A DNA stretch of 64,000 bases from Neisseria subflava (GCF_005221305.1 NZ_CP039887.1:1674001-1738000), one strand, 5' to 3'; shown: positions 16,074-25,256, numbered from the stretch's first letter. Made by a program: numbers and translations. Notes: generated by a model from the letters alone, not told the origin.

Positions 16074-17852
16074 TTACCGGACAAGCTGTTGGCGTTTCGT
16101 ACCGAATACCACTGCCGCCTTGCCGCTTTCTCCCTCCAATGTATTTCCGGAGAACGATCCGCCCATCTCAATGGCGGTTTTGCCGTAGAAGCCGCCGGAC
16201 ACATCTGCACGGATATTCGTCCGTTTCGGATCGATGGTATTTTTCGGATCTAATGCAAAGCCGTTTTCACCGGTTTTCGCCACACCTGAAAAACCGTTGC
16301 CCTGAATCGTGGCAGTGATGGTGAATACGGGGGCAATGCGGTCTTTCGCCGTCAGCATACCGTTGAGGGTTTTCTCGGCAAAATTAACTTTAAACTCCGC
16401 CCGGTTACCGCCTTCCTTATTGGAAGGTTCGGCACTCCAGCTCGTACCATTAACAATAGTACCCGACCATGTACCGCGATATACCGCCTCTCCCGCCGTT
16501 ACAGGCATATCGGAAACCGGCGTACGGCTGCCCTGCAGGAACATATCGTGCGAACCGCCGTGTTCCAACACCCCGAAATGCAGGTAATCCAAATTGGAGC
16601 AGCATACCGACACCTTCACACCGTCTTTCTCAAATACATGCTGGAATGCCGTCTGAGTGCCTTCGGACGGCACAAGCGCAAGCTCTACGCCGTCAATCAG
16701 CAGTTTGGCCACGTTGCCGAAGCTGTCAATCTGTTTTTTCACAAAATCCGCACCGATGCGGTAAGCGTCCATAAAGGTTTCAGCCAATGGTTTTTCTGCA
16801 TCGTCTTTCTGTTTCGCACTGAATACGGCAAGCACTTTCTTATCGTTTGCCAAAAACTTACCGCCCAACTCGTCACCCTGAGGCCCGTAGAAACCACCTT
16901 CCAGACTGTCAGAATCAGAAACGAAGGGATGACCGTTCCCAGTATCTTTATCCGCAGCCAACGCCTTACCTTTGAAGCGGTTGCCGTGCAGGTTAGCCTG
17001 AATGTCGTACCGTTTAATTTGTTTGGTTTTATTTTCGGTTTCGTTATGGGTAATCCGGTTATTGCGGTAGAGCGCGCCGGTCATGGTCTTGGCGGCGAAA
17101 TCCACCTCAAACTTGCTGGTCAGCCCGAAATCGGTCTGACCTTTCGGTGCCTCGCTTTCATTGCGCAACACATCCGCTTCCTCGGCAGACAAAGCCCCGT
17201 ACCTATCCCCCGCTGGCGGACTACCCAACTGGGGAAACTTCTGTTTTTCCTTGGCATCGGTTACATAATCCCAAGTACCTTTGTAAATCGCTTTGCCCAT
17301 CGGCAGAGCTTGGGAAGGATTGCTGCCTTTGTAGAAAAGGTAGCCGTCCGGACCGAAAAGGGCGATATTGTTTTTGGGATCGATTTTATTGGCACCGTTG
17401 CGGTAGATATAGCCCGAGCGGACATACTTGAATTTCGTGTATCCTTCCACGCGGCTTTTGCCGTCGCCCGTTGTAATGGATTCGTTCAGCGTACCCTTAT
17501 CCATCGCAAAAATGTCATCCTTTTGGGGAAACTTATCCGGTTCACCCGCCGCCAATTTCACCCAATCCGCATCCGACAGTGGCTGATGCCCCTGCTTCAC
17601 GTTGAAATGGATATTCCGACGCGGTATTTTGGCTGCAAAACCGTAAGCCGGACGTTCGTTTTCCGCCGCCTGTGCTTCATCGGGTTTTGCCGGTTTTTCA
17701 GTCTGTTCGTCTTGGTATTTCGGTGCTTCGGACTGCGGGTTGTGCTGTTTCGTTTCCACGCTGTCCAAATCGAAACTGCCGCCGCCCGCGCAGGCAGAAA
17801 GCAGCAGCACAGGCAGGATACCGGCTGCTTGGGCAATAAGTGAATTTTTCAT
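16074..17852 (-). CDS. tbpB: Transferrin-binding protein B, surface lipoprotein
   Basis: Surface lipoprotein that selects iron-loaded transferrin and passes it to TbpA. The 592-aa precursor has a lipoprotein signal with lipobox LSAC (Cys21) followed by AGGGSFDLDS. The two lobes each end in barrel-type GGxFYGP/K motifs: GGFYGPQGDELGGKF in the N-lobe and GGFYGKTAIEMGGSF in the C-lobe. Length fits the smaller, isotype I-like TbpB. A strong promoter with an overlapping Fur-like site lies upstream, so iron repression is expected. It is first in the tbpBA operon within the IS-flanked segment. Confidence 0.97.
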   Translation of the reverse strand: MKNSLIAQAAGILPVLLLSACAGGGSFDLDSVETKQHNPQSEAPKYQDEQTEKPAKPDEAQAAENERPAYGFAAKIPRRNIHFNVKQGHQPLSDADWVKLAAGEPDKFPQKDDIFAMDKGTLNESITTGDGKSRVEGYTKFKYVRSGYIYRNGANKIDPKNNIALFGPDGYLFYKGSNPSQALPMGKAIYKGTWDYVTDAKEKQKFPQLGSPPAGDRYGALSAEEADVLRNESEAPKGQTDFGLTSKFEVDFAAKTMTGALYRNNRITHNETENKTKQIKRYDIQANLHGNRFKGKALAADKDTGNGHPFVSDSDSLEGGFYGPQGDELGGKFLANDKKVLAVFSAKQKDDAEKPLAETFMDAYRIGADFVKKQIDSFGNVAKLLIDGVELALVPSEGTQTAFQHVFEKDGVKVSVCCSNLDYLHFGVLEHGGSHDMFLQGSRTPVSDMPVTAGEAVYRGTWSGTIVNGTSWSAEPSNKEGGNRAEFKVNFAEKTLNGMLTAKDRIAPVFTITATIQGNGFSGVAKTGENGFALDPKNTIDPKRTNIRADVSGGFYGKTAIEMGGSFSGNTLEGESGKAAVVFGTKRQQLVR

Positions 17853-17866
17853 ATCAACTTTTTTAA

Positions 17867-17886
17867 AAATGATAATAGTTTATATT
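17867..17886 (-). promoter_or_regulatory. Fur-box-like operator upstream of tbpB
   Basis: AATGATAATAGTTTATATT on the plus strand, overlapping the -10 region. It shares 18 of 20 bases with a site upstream of the siderophore receptor (36661-36680). Iron-dependent Fur repression is expected from the known tbp regulation. Confidence 0.7.
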
Positions 17887-17912
17887 CTATTAACTTAAAA
17901 TGTAATTTGCAA
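17884..17912 (-). promoter_or_regulatory. tbpB promoter
   Basis: Minus-strand -35 TTGCAA (17907-17912) and -10 TAGAAT (17884-17889) with exact 17-bp spacing, 32 bp upstream of the tbpB ATG and overlapping the Fur-like site. Confidence 0.65.
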
Positions 17913-17934
17913 ACATTTTCTGACGTATCTTCAC

Positions 17935-17975
17935 AAAAAACACCCGCACATCCTTACTCCAGATATGCGGGTGTT
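17935..17975 (-). terminator. Rho-independent terminator of murI fragment
   Basis: Stem AACACCCGCA/TGCGGGTGTT with a T run on the minus strand, directly after the murI-type stop at 17990. It isolates tbpB from upstream transcription. Confidence 0.8.
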
Positions 17976-17989
17976 TGAGCAAACTTTGC

Positions 17990-18326
17990 CTAACCCAAAG
18001 ACACCATTTCAATCTGCTCCATCGTCCTACCCAGAAAACGTTCGCCTATCGTTCTGAATTTCAAAGGAATATCGCTGACATAAAAACGATAGTCGGGATT
18101 ATTGTTGTCAGTATTGAGTAATTCCTCCTGCGCAAGGACGCGTGCTGTTTCTTCAGCCATCATAATTGCAGAATCAACCAACGCGACATTACCCGCCTCC
18201 CTACCGATTAAGGGCTTGAGCAAGGGAAAGTGCGTGCAGCCCAACACCAGTGTATCGATGCCGTCTGCAAACAATGGTTTGAGGTATTCGCATACGGTCA
18301 GGCGGGTAACTTCATGTCCCAACCAA
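17990..18326 (-). pseudogene. murI: Glutamate racemase 3' fragment
   Basis: About 111 C-terminal residues of glutamate racemase, which makes D-glutamate for peptidoglycan. The second catalytic cysteine region DTLVLGCTHFPLLKPL is present, and the end reads FRTIGERFLGRTMEQIEMVSLG. The N-terminal half with the first catalytic cysteine is missing: the gene is cut where the IS5-type copy 2 begins (about 18327). By chance the transposase frame runs into the murI frame, giving a chimeric open frame. With only this fragment the enzyme cannot work, so an intact murI must lie elsewhere. Confidence 0.9.
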
Positions 18327-18933
18327 CCTTCCGCATCGGTACGGGTATGTTGTTTGTAACCGAGTTTGTAGAGGCCGTTTTTCTTTATCCAACGGGCATC
18401 TTTATCTTTGCTCGGTGTGGTTTGGCCGCTGACTTGTCCTTCCTCATCCACTTCTATAGCCTGACGCTGTTTGCTACCGGCGGTCTCAATAATGGTGGCG
18501 TCAATGACGGCGGCGGATGCTTTCTCTACTTTTAGGCCTTTTTCGGTCAGTTGGCGGTTAATCAGTTCCAGCAGTTCGGACAGGGTGTTGTCTTGCGCCG
18601 CCGGTTGCGGTAGCGGCATAAGGTGCTGTAATCGGGGATGCTCAGTTCGTCGAAACGGCAAAACAGGTTGAAGTCGATGCGGGTGATGAGGCTGTGTTCG
18701 AGTTCGGGATCGGAGAGGCTGTGCCATTGTCCGAGCAGGACGGCTTTGAACATGGATAGCAGTGGATAGGCGGGACGTCCGCGGTGGTCTCTAAGGTAAC
18801 GGGTTCTTTGACGATTCAGGTACTGTTCGATCGGTTGCCAATCAATCACTTGATCCAACTTCAATAGTGGGAAGCGGTCGATGTGTTTGGCAATCATGGA
18901 TTATGCGGTTTGTTGGAAGAAGGTGCTCATGAG
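18327..18933 (-). pseudogene. IS5/IS1106-type transposase remnant
   Basis: Same protein as at 12160-13166 but with three lesions: a stop (TAA) at codon 10 in place of the CAG of copy 1, the shared one-base deletion near 18602, and loss of the C-terminal third at the murI joint. It cannot encode an active transposase. Confidence 0.85.
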
Positions 18934-18976
18934 AAATCCCCTAAATGTCTTTGTGGGAATTTAGGGGATTTTGGGG

Positions 18977-19854
18977 TGTAGAAACTAGTAGCGTTGTTTA
19001 CAGTATTTCCAGGAGAATACTGAAACATGAACATGCACAAAAACACCCGTCTCACCCCGCACCACCGCCAAGCCATTTGGCTGGCCTACACGCAGGAAAA
19101 GGAAAGCGTCACCTCCCTGGCACGCCGCTACCAAGTCTGCCGCGTCACCATTTACCGCGCACTTAAAGCCGCAAGGGGCAGACTGCTCAAACCCCAAACC
19201 AGTACCAACAACCGTTTCAAACAGGCAAAGTACGGAATGAAACGCCTAGCTAAGGTAGAACGCAGCATTCAGGAAAAACTCAAAAGGCAGGCCAAACGCT
19301 ACAATAAATCCTACCCCGGAGAGCTGGTACATCTCGATACCAAACGGCTGCCGCTGCTCAAAGGGCAGAAAGCCACCGATAATCGGGATTACCTGTTTGT
19401 CGCCATCGACGATTTCTCAAGGGAGCTATACTCCGCCATTTTGCCGGACAAAACCGCAGACAGTGCCGCCAAGTTTCTGACCGAACACCTGATTGATCCC
19501 TGCCCATATCTGATTGAGTGCATTTACTCTGATAACGGTACGGGATACAAAGGCTCGGCCAACCATGCTTTCAGTGTAGCCTGTTATGAGAACGGGATTG
19601 GTCAAAAGTTTACCCGGGTTGCCCGTCCGCAGACCAACGGTAAGGCGGAACGGGTTATCCGTACCCTGATGGAGATGTGGCATGAGAAACAGTTGTTTGA
19701 CAGTCCGGAACACCGGCGAAAGGAGTTGTGCCGCTTTGTTAATTTCTATAACACTGTGAAGCCACACCGCAGTTTGAACGGCGATACGCCGTTTGAGGTC
19801 TTGCAGGCTTATTTTTCTCAACCTGTGGTGTAAACAACGCAACGTTTTCCTACA
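18977..19854 (+). mobile_element. IS481-family insertion sequence, copy 1
   Basis: 878-bp element with imperfect ends TGTAGAAACTAGTAGCG and TGTAGGAAAACGTTGCG (inverted). It is inserted into the right tip of IS5-type copy 2. A 7-bp target duplication TTTGGGG flanks it (18970-18976 and 19855-19861), so this insertion is recent enough to keep its duplication. Confidence 0.93.
19027..19833 (+). CDS. IS481-family transposase, intact
   Basis: 268-aa DDE transposase. An N-terminal helix-turn-helix (SVTSLARRYQVCRVTIYRAL) is followed by the integrase core. Its acidic residues are visible in HLDTKRLP, IYSDNGT and NGKAERVIRT, and the C-terminal KPHRSLNGDTPFEVL is typical of the family. A Shine-Dalgarno AGGAG lies 11 nt before the ATG. 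No disruption is seen, so it may mobilise this and related copies. Confidence 0.93.
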   Translation: MNMHKNTRLTPHHRQAIWLAYTQEKESVTSLARRYQVCRVTIYRALKAARGRLLKPQTSTNNRFKQAKYGMKRLAKVERSIQEKLKRQAKRYNKSYPGELVHLDTKRLPLLKGQKATDNRDYLFVAIDDFSRELYSAILPDKTADSAAKFLTEHLIDPCPYLIECIYSDNGTGYKGSANHAFSVACYENGIGQKFTRVARPQTNGKAERVIRTLMEMWHEKQLFDSPEHRRKELCRFVNFYNTVKPHRSLNGDTPFEVLQAYFSQPVV

Positions 19855-19878
19855 TTTGGGGAATTTTGCAAAGGTCTC

Positions 19879-20802
19879 AATTTGTGCAATTCCAGCATCC
19901 ATATTCTGCCGCGCCTGAAACAAATTACCGGAAAAGACATTCCGTTTTACCAAGACGACATCCGCGACCGTACGGTGTTGCAGCGCATTTTTGCCGAACA
20001 CAAAATCGAATCGGTGATCCATTTTGCCGGCTTAAAGGCAGTCGGCGAAAGCGTGGCCGAACCAATGAAATACTATGACAACAATGTGTCGGGCAGCTTG
20101 GTATTGGCAGAAGAAATGGCGCGTGCCGGCGTATTTAAGATTGTGTTCAGCTAATCGGCTACGGTTTACGGCGATCCGGGTAAAGTGCCTTATACGGAAG
20201 ATATGCAACCGGGAGATACGACCAGCCCTTACGGCACGTCGAAGTCTATGGTGGAGCGCATTTTGACGGATATCCAAAAGGCCGATCCGCGTTGGAACGT
20301 GATTTTGTTGCGCTATTTCAACCCTATCGGTGCGCATGAAAGTGGTTTGATCGGCGAGCAGCCAAACGGCATCCCAAATAATCTGCTGCCTTATATCCGC
20401 CAAGTGGCTTCAGGCAAGCTGCCGCAGTTGTCGGTTTTTGGCGATGACTACCCCACCTCAGACGGTACAGGTATGCGCGACTATATCCATGTGATGGATT
20501 TGGCGGAAGGCCATGTGGCGGCGATGCAAGCGAAAAGCGATGTTTCGGGCGTACATCTGTTTAATTTGGGTTCGGGACGTGCTTATTCGGTATTAGAAAT
20601 CATCCGTGCCTTTGAAGCGGCCTCCGGCTTGACCATTCCTTTCCAAATCAAACCGCGTCGTGATGGCGATTTGGTCTGTTTCTATGCCGACCCTGCCTAC
20701 ACCAAAGCGCAAACCGGCTGGGAAACCAAGCGTGATTTGGCGCAGATGATGGAAGACTCATGGAGTTGGGTCAGCAACAACCCAAATGGCTACGACAATT
20801 AA
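19879..20802 (+). pseudogene. galE: UDP-glucose 4-epimerase, truncated and with nonsense codon
   Basis: UDP-galactose/UDP-glucose epimerase, which supplies galactose for LOS and capsule. The first 30 or so residues, including the NAD-binding GxxGxxG, are missing where the IS5-type right end joins (reads NLCNSS). An in-frame TAA at 20152-20154 replaces the serine codon in FSSSATVYGD. The rest is well preserved: SPYGTSKSMVERIL carries the catalytic YxxxK and RDYIHVMDLAEGHVAAM follows. A second, intact galE is expected elsewhere; meningococci also carry a truncated galE in region D'. A DUS-pair terminator follows. Confidence 0.92.
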
Positions 20803-20815
20803 GTTGACCTGATAC

Positions 20816-20850
20816 AGGCCGTCTGAAAGAGATGTTTTCAGACGGTCTCT
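20816..20850. terminator. DUS-pair terminator after galE remnant
   Basis: Opposed uptake sequences, the right arm reading TTCAGACGGTCT, so one mismatch in the stem. Confidence 0.65.
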
Positions 20851-20917
20851 TTATCTCAAAAACACACTTTCTGTCTGCTATAATCCGTTCATATTTTTTG
20901 GCTATCCTCTGAAATTT

Positions 20918-21985
20918 ATGAAAAAAATCCTTGTTACCGGCGGCGCGGGCTTTATCGGCTCTGCCGTTGTCCGTCATATTATCCAAAACACCCAAGACTC
21001 TGTCGTCAATGTCGATAAGCTGACTTATGCCGGCAATTTGGAATCTTTGACCGAGGTAGCCGATAATCCTCGCTATGCTTTTGAGCAAGTGGATATTTGC
21101 GACCGAGCCGAACTCGACCGCGTATTCGCACAACACCAGCCTGATGCCGTGATGCACTTGGCAGCGGAAAGCCATGTCGACCGCTCTATCGATTCTGCAG
21201 GTGAGTTTATCCAAACCAATATCGTCGGTACATTCAATCTGCTTGAAGCGGCCCGCGCCTACTGGCAACAAATGCCGTCTGAAAAGCGCGAAGCCTTCCG
21301 TTTCCACCATATTTCCACCGATGAAGTCTATGGCGATTTGCATGGCACAGACGATTTATTTACCGAGACCACGCCATACACGCCGTCCAGCCCCTACTCT
21401 GCTTCTAAAGCGTCCAGCGACCACCTCGTCCGCGCATGGTTGCGTACTTATGGTTTGCCGACCATCGTAACCAACTGCTCCAACAACTACGGCCCCTACC
21501 ATTTTCCTGAAAAACTCATTCCTTTGATAATTCTGAACGCGCTCGACGGCAAACCGCTGCCTGTGTACGGCGACGGTATGCAAATCCGCGACTGGCTGTT
21601 TGTCGAAGACCACGCGCGCGCGCTGTATCAGGTTGTTACCGAAGGTGTTGTCGGCGAAACCTACAATATTGGCGGCCACAATGAAAAAGCCAATATTGAA
21701 GTCGTCAAAACCATCTGTACCCTGCTGGAAGAGCTTGTTCCTGAAAAACCGGCCGGTGTGGCACGTTATGAAGATTTGATTACTTTCGTACAAGACCGCC
21801 CCGGCCATGACGTACGCTACGCCATCGACGCCGCCAAAATCAGCAAGGAGCTGGGCTGGAAACCTCAGGAAACATTCGAATCCGGCATCCGCAAAACAGT
21901 ACAATGGTATTTGGACAATAAAAACTGGTGGCAAAACGTATTGAACGGCAGCTATCGTTTAGAGCGTTTAGGCACAGGAAAATAA
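20918..21985 (+). CDS. rfbB: dTDP-glucose 4,6-dehydratase
   Basis: Second step of dTDP-L-rhamnose synthesis: converts dTDP-glucose to the 4-keto-6-deoxy sugar. The 355-aa protein has the NAD-binding GGAGFIGS (8-15), the HLAAESHVDRS motif, and catalytic YSASK near 159-163. A TATAAT lies upstream at 20880-20885. It starts the rfbBAC block, arranged as in meningococcal capsule regions D and D'. An ATGCCGTCTGAA-type uptake sequence lies inside the gene near 21273. No rfbD (the final reductase) is in the window. Confidence 0.97.
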   Translation: MKKILVTGGAGFIGSAVVRHIIQNTQDSVVNVDKLTYAGNLESLTEVADNPRYAFEQVDICDRAELDRVFAQHQPDAVMHLAAESHVDRSIDSAGEFIQTNIVGTFNLLEAARAYWQQMPSEKREAFRFHHISTDEVYGDLHGTDDLFTETTPYTPSSPYSASKASSDHLVRAWLRTYGLPTIVTNCSNNYGPYHFPEKLIPLIILNALDGKPLPVYGDGMQIRDWLFVEDHARALYQVVTEGVVGETYNIGGHNEKANIEVVKTICTLLEELVPEKPAGVARYEDLITFVQDRPGHDVRYAIDAAKISKELGWKPQETFESGIRKTVQWYLDNKNWWQNVLNGSYRLERLGTGK

Positions 21986-22025
21986 GTTTTCAGACGGCCT
22001 GTTCCCATATTAGGCCGTCTGAAAA
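21986..22025. terminator. DUS inverted pair between rfbB and rfbA
   Basis: Opposed AGGCCGTCTGAA copies with an 11-nt loop in the rfbB-rfbA gap. They may attenuate rather than fully stop transcription, since the genes are usually co-expressed. Confidence 0.6.
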
Positions 22026-22058
22026 TCATGCAAACACACACTACTCAGGAGAAAACCC

Positions 22059-22925
22059 ATGAAAGGCATCATCCTTGCCGGCGGCAGCGGCACACGCCTC
22101 TACCCCATCACGCGCGGCGTATCCAAACAACTGCTGCCCGTGTACGACAAGCCTATGATTTACTATCCCCTGTCCGTATTGATGCTGGCAGGAATCCGCG
22201 ATATTTTGGTGATTACCACGCCTGAAGACAACGCCTCTTTCAAACGTCTGCTCGGCGACGGTAGAGATTTCGGCATTTCCATCAGCTATGCCGTTCAACC
22301 CAGTCCGGACGGCTTGGCACAGGCATTTATCATCGGCGAAGAATTTATCGGCAACGACAATGTTTGCTTGGTTTTGGGCGACAATATTTTCTACGGTCAA
22401 TCGTTTACGCAAACATTGAAACAGGCCGCCGCAAAGACCCGCGGCGCAACCGTATTCGGTTATCAGGTCAAAGACCCAGAGCGTTTCGGCGTAGTCGAAT
22501 TTGACGAAAACTTCAACGCCCTGTCTATCGAAGAGAAACCGCAACAGCCAAAATCCGATTGGGCGGTAACCGGCTTGTACTTCTACGACCGACGCGTCGT
22601 CGAATTCGCCAAACAAATCAAACCGTCCGCCCGCGGCGAATTGGAAATTTCCGACCTCAACCAAATGTATTTGGAAGACGGTTCATTGTCGGTACAACTT
22701 TTGGGACGCGGTTTCGCATGGTTGGATACCGGCACCCACGAGAGCCTGCACGAAGCCGCTTCATTCGTCCAAACCGTGCAAAACATCCAAGACCTGCAAA
22801 TCGCCTGCCTGGAAGAAATCGCTTGGCGCAACGGTTGGCTTTCCGATGAAAAACTGGAAGAACTGGCGCGCCCGATGGCGAAAAACCAATACGGCCAATA
22901 TTTGCTGCGTCTGTTGAAAAAATAA
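22059..22925 (+). CDS. rfbA: Glucose-1-phosphate thymidylyltransferase
   Basis: First step of dTDP-rhamnose synthesis: joins dTTP and glucose-1-phosphate. The 288-aa length is standard. The N-terminal GGSGTRLYP (nucleotide-binding, about 8-16) and KQLLPVYDKPMIYYPL are diagnostic, and WLDTGTHESLHEA is the sugar-site motif. A good AGGAGA ribosome site precedes the ATG. It sits between rfbB and rfbC, as in meningococcal D'. Confidence 0.97.
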   Translation: MKGIILAGGSGTRLYPITRGVSKQLLPVYDKPMIYYPLSVLMLAGIRDILVITTPEDNASFKRLLGDGRDFGISISYAVQPSPDGLAQAFIIGEEFIGNDNVCLVLGDNIFYGQSFTQTLKQAAAKTRGATVFGYQVKDPERFGVVEFDENFNALSIEEKPQQPKSDWAVTGLYFYDRRVVEFAKQIKPSARGELEISDLNQMYLEDGSLSVQLLGRGFAWLDTGTHESLHEAASFVQTVQNIQDLQIACLEEIAWRNGWLSDEKLEELARPMAKNQYGQYLLRLLKK

Positions 22926-22931
22926 TGTTTG

Positions 22932-22961
22932 AGGCCGTCTGAAACTTTTCAGACGGCCTTT
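22932..22961. terminator. DUS inverted pair between rfbA and rfbC
   Basis: Tight hairpin of opposed uptake sequences with a short loop. Confidence 0.6.
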
Positions 22962-22978
22962 AGATGAAAGATAAAAAG

Positions 22979-23521
22979 ATGAACATCATTGATACCGCCA
23001 TTCCTGACGTAAAACTGCTTGAGCCCCAAGTCTTCGGCGACGCGCGCGGCTTTTTTATAGAAACCTTCCGCGACGAGTGGTTTAAAACCCAAGTCTGCGA
23101 ACGCACCTTCGTGCAGGAAAACCACTCCAAATCCGGCAAAGGCGTATTGCGCGGCCTGCACTATCAAACTGAAAACACACAAGGCAAACTCGTACGCGTG
23201 GTTGTCGGTGAAGTATTCGACGTGGCCGTCGATATGCGTAAAGACTCCCCCACTTTCGGCAAATGGGTAGGCGAGATTCTGTCCGCAGAAAACAAACGCC
23301 AACTGTGGGTACCCGAAGGTTTCGCTCACGGCTTCTATGTACTGAGCGATGAAGCTGAGTTCGTCTACAAATGTACAGACTATTACAACCCAAAAGCCGA
23401 ACACTCGCTGATTTGGAATGATCCGACCGTCGGCATCGACTGGCCGTTGCAAGGCGAGCCGAACCTGTCGCCTAAAGACTTGGCCGGCAAAGTATTGGCT
23501 GAAGCGGTAACGTTTGGATAA
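22979..23521 (+). CDS. rfbC: dTDP-4-dehydrorhamnose 3,5-epimerase
   Basis: Third step of dTDP-rhamnose synthesis. About 180 aa; the cupin-type active site reads RGLHYQ with the usual histidine, followed by VRVVVGEVFDVAVDMR and WVPEGFAHGFYVLSD. Start set at the second in-frame ATG (MNIIDTAIPDVKLLEP), which matches the neisserial N-terminus; an ATG 15 bases earlier is possible. With rfbA and rfbB it makes the 4-keto-rhamnose precursor, but the final reductase is absent here. Confidence 0.95.
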   Translation: MNIIDTAIPDVKLLEPQVFGDARGFFIETFRDEWFKTQVCERTFVQENHSKSGKGVLRGLHYQTENTQGKLVRVVVGEVFDVAVDMRKDSPTFGKWVGEILSAENKRQLWVPEGFAHGFYVLSDEAEFVYKCTDYYNPKAEHSLIWNDPTVGIDWPLQGEPNLSPKDLAGKVLAEAVTFG

Positions 23522-23576
23522 CTTCAAAACATAACAGAATCAACTGTTTCTATTTTGTAGTATTAGAAAGTTTCAA

Positions 23577-24380
23577 ATGAATTTAAATAAAATTAGAAAA
23601 TTTTTTAGAGAGCCCCATATTTTCTTTAGGGATTTTCTAAATAAACGCTTTCCTCCTTATAATGTAGAACAGCCTATTCCTGAAACTGAAGAATTCACTC
23701 TAATCAATGCAGATGCCAATCTTGCATCACTCACAGAAAACGTTTTGCCAAACTTTCCTATCGATGTTGTTTTTACTTGGGTCGACAATACCGATAAAGC
23801 ATGGCAAGAACAGTATTACCGTACCCTGCAACCCATCGATCAGGAAGATATCGGCCTGTATGCGACCGACCCTGCCCGCTTTTCCAACCATAATGAACTT
23901 TTTTATTCAGTACAGGCCGTACAAAAGTTTATGCCGTGGGTCCGCAATATTTTTATTGTAACGGCAGATCAAAAACCTAAATGGTTAGATGAAAACGCCC
24001 ATTCTAAAATTAAATTAATCAATCATTCGCAAATTATTGATGCCAAATACTTACCAACGTTCAATTCCCACGTCATTGAAGCAAACTTATATAAAATTCC
24101 AGATTTAAGTGAACATTTTATTTATTTCAATGATGATATTTTCGTTGCAAGACCACTGATGCCTAACCACTTTTTTGAAAATAATGGTTTGGCTTCCCTA
24201 TTTGTTGCCAATAAAAGTTTTCAAAAAATGCGTCAACGGGGTCTAATCACGCCGACATTGACCGCATCAGAACACGCATTAAAGCTCTTAAAAAGACATT
24301 ATCCGACAATTAATATCAATACACCGTTGGTACATACTTACGTTCCTCTACGGAAAACATCCTTTCAAAAAGCATGGTCA
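23577..24380 (+). pseudogene. Stealth-type capsular polysaccharide phosphotransferase, 3' truncated by IS481
   Basis: N-terminal 268 residues of a Stealth-family enzyme, which polymerises capsule sugars through hexose-1-phosphate transfer (for example meningococcal SacB). Conserved regions are clear: IDVVFTWVDNTD (62-73), SNHNELFYSVQAVQKFMPWV with NIFIVTADQKPKWLD, and FNSHVIEANLYKIPDLSEHF with IYFNDD. The remainder, including the CR4 region, is lost where an IS481 copy begins at 24381. It is AT-rich and follows rfbC by 55 bp, supporting an old capsule synthesis locus. Unlikely to be active. Confidence 0.88.
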
Positions 24381-25256
24381 TGTAGAAACTAGTAGCGTTG
24401 TTTACAGTATTTCCAGGAGAATACTGAAACATGAACATGCACAAAAACACCCGTCTCACCCCGCACCACCGCCAAGCCATTTGGCTGGCCTACACGCAGG
24501 GGAAGGAAAGCGTAACCTCCCTGGCACGCCGCTACCAAGTCAGCCGCGTCACCATTTACCGCGCACTTAAAGCCGCAAGGGGCAGACTGCTCAAACCCCA
24601 AACCAGTACCAACAACCGTTTCAAACAGGCAAAGTACGGAATGAAACGCCTGGCCAAGGTAGAACGCGGCATTCAGGAAAAACTCAAAAGGCAGGCCAAA
24701 CGCTACAATAAATCCTACCCCGGAGAGCTGGTACATCTCGATACCAAACGGCTGCCGCTGCTCAAAGGGCAGAAAGCCACCGATAATCGGGATTACCTGT
24801 TTGTCGCCATCGACGATTTCTCAAGGGAGCTATACTCCGCCATTTTGCCGGACAAAACTGCAGACAGTGCCGCCAAGTTTCTGACTGGACACCTGATTGA
24901 TCCCTGTCCATACCTGATTGAGTGCGTTTACTCCGACAACGGTACGGAATATAAAGGCTCGGCCAACCATGCTTTCGGTGTAGCCTGTTATGAGAACGGG
25001 ATTGGTCAAAAGTTTACCCGGGTTGCCCGTCCGCAGACCAACGGTAAGGCGGAACGGGTTATCCGCACCCTGATGGAGATGTGGCATGGGAAACAGTTGT
25101 TTGACAGTCCGGAACACTGGCGAAAGGAGTTGTGCCGCTTTGTTAATTTCTATAACACTGTGAAGCCGCACCGCAGTTTGAACGGCGATACGCCGTTTGA
25201 GGTCTTGCAGGCTTCATTCTCAACCTGTGGTGTAAACAACGCAACGTTTTCCTACA
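24381..25256 (+). mobile_element. IS481-family insertion sequence, copy 2
   Basis: 876-bp element with the same ends as copy 1. It truncates the Stealth gene on the left and lies about 110 bp from the rRNA operon terminator on the right. No matching target duplication is visible, and the missing end of the Stealth gene does not resume, so a deletion or recombination took place at this copy. Confidence 0.92.

Larger units (their letters stand above)
18327..19878 (-). mobile_element. IS5-family copy 2, truncated and split by an IS481 element
   Basis: Matches copy 1 from the middle of the transposase to the right inverted repeat (TTTTGCAAAGGTCTC, 19864-19878). The left third is deleted and joined to murI. 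An IS481-type element interrupts it just inside its right end. It has the same orientation as copy 1, so the two form direct repeats around tbpBA. Its right repeat directly abuts galE coding sequence. Confidence 0.9.

Noticed and set aside
12012..19878. Target duplication proving one-step composite transposition of tbpBA
   Set aside because: The outer flanks (GCCT and AATT) do not match, so one-step transposition is not supported by the sequence.
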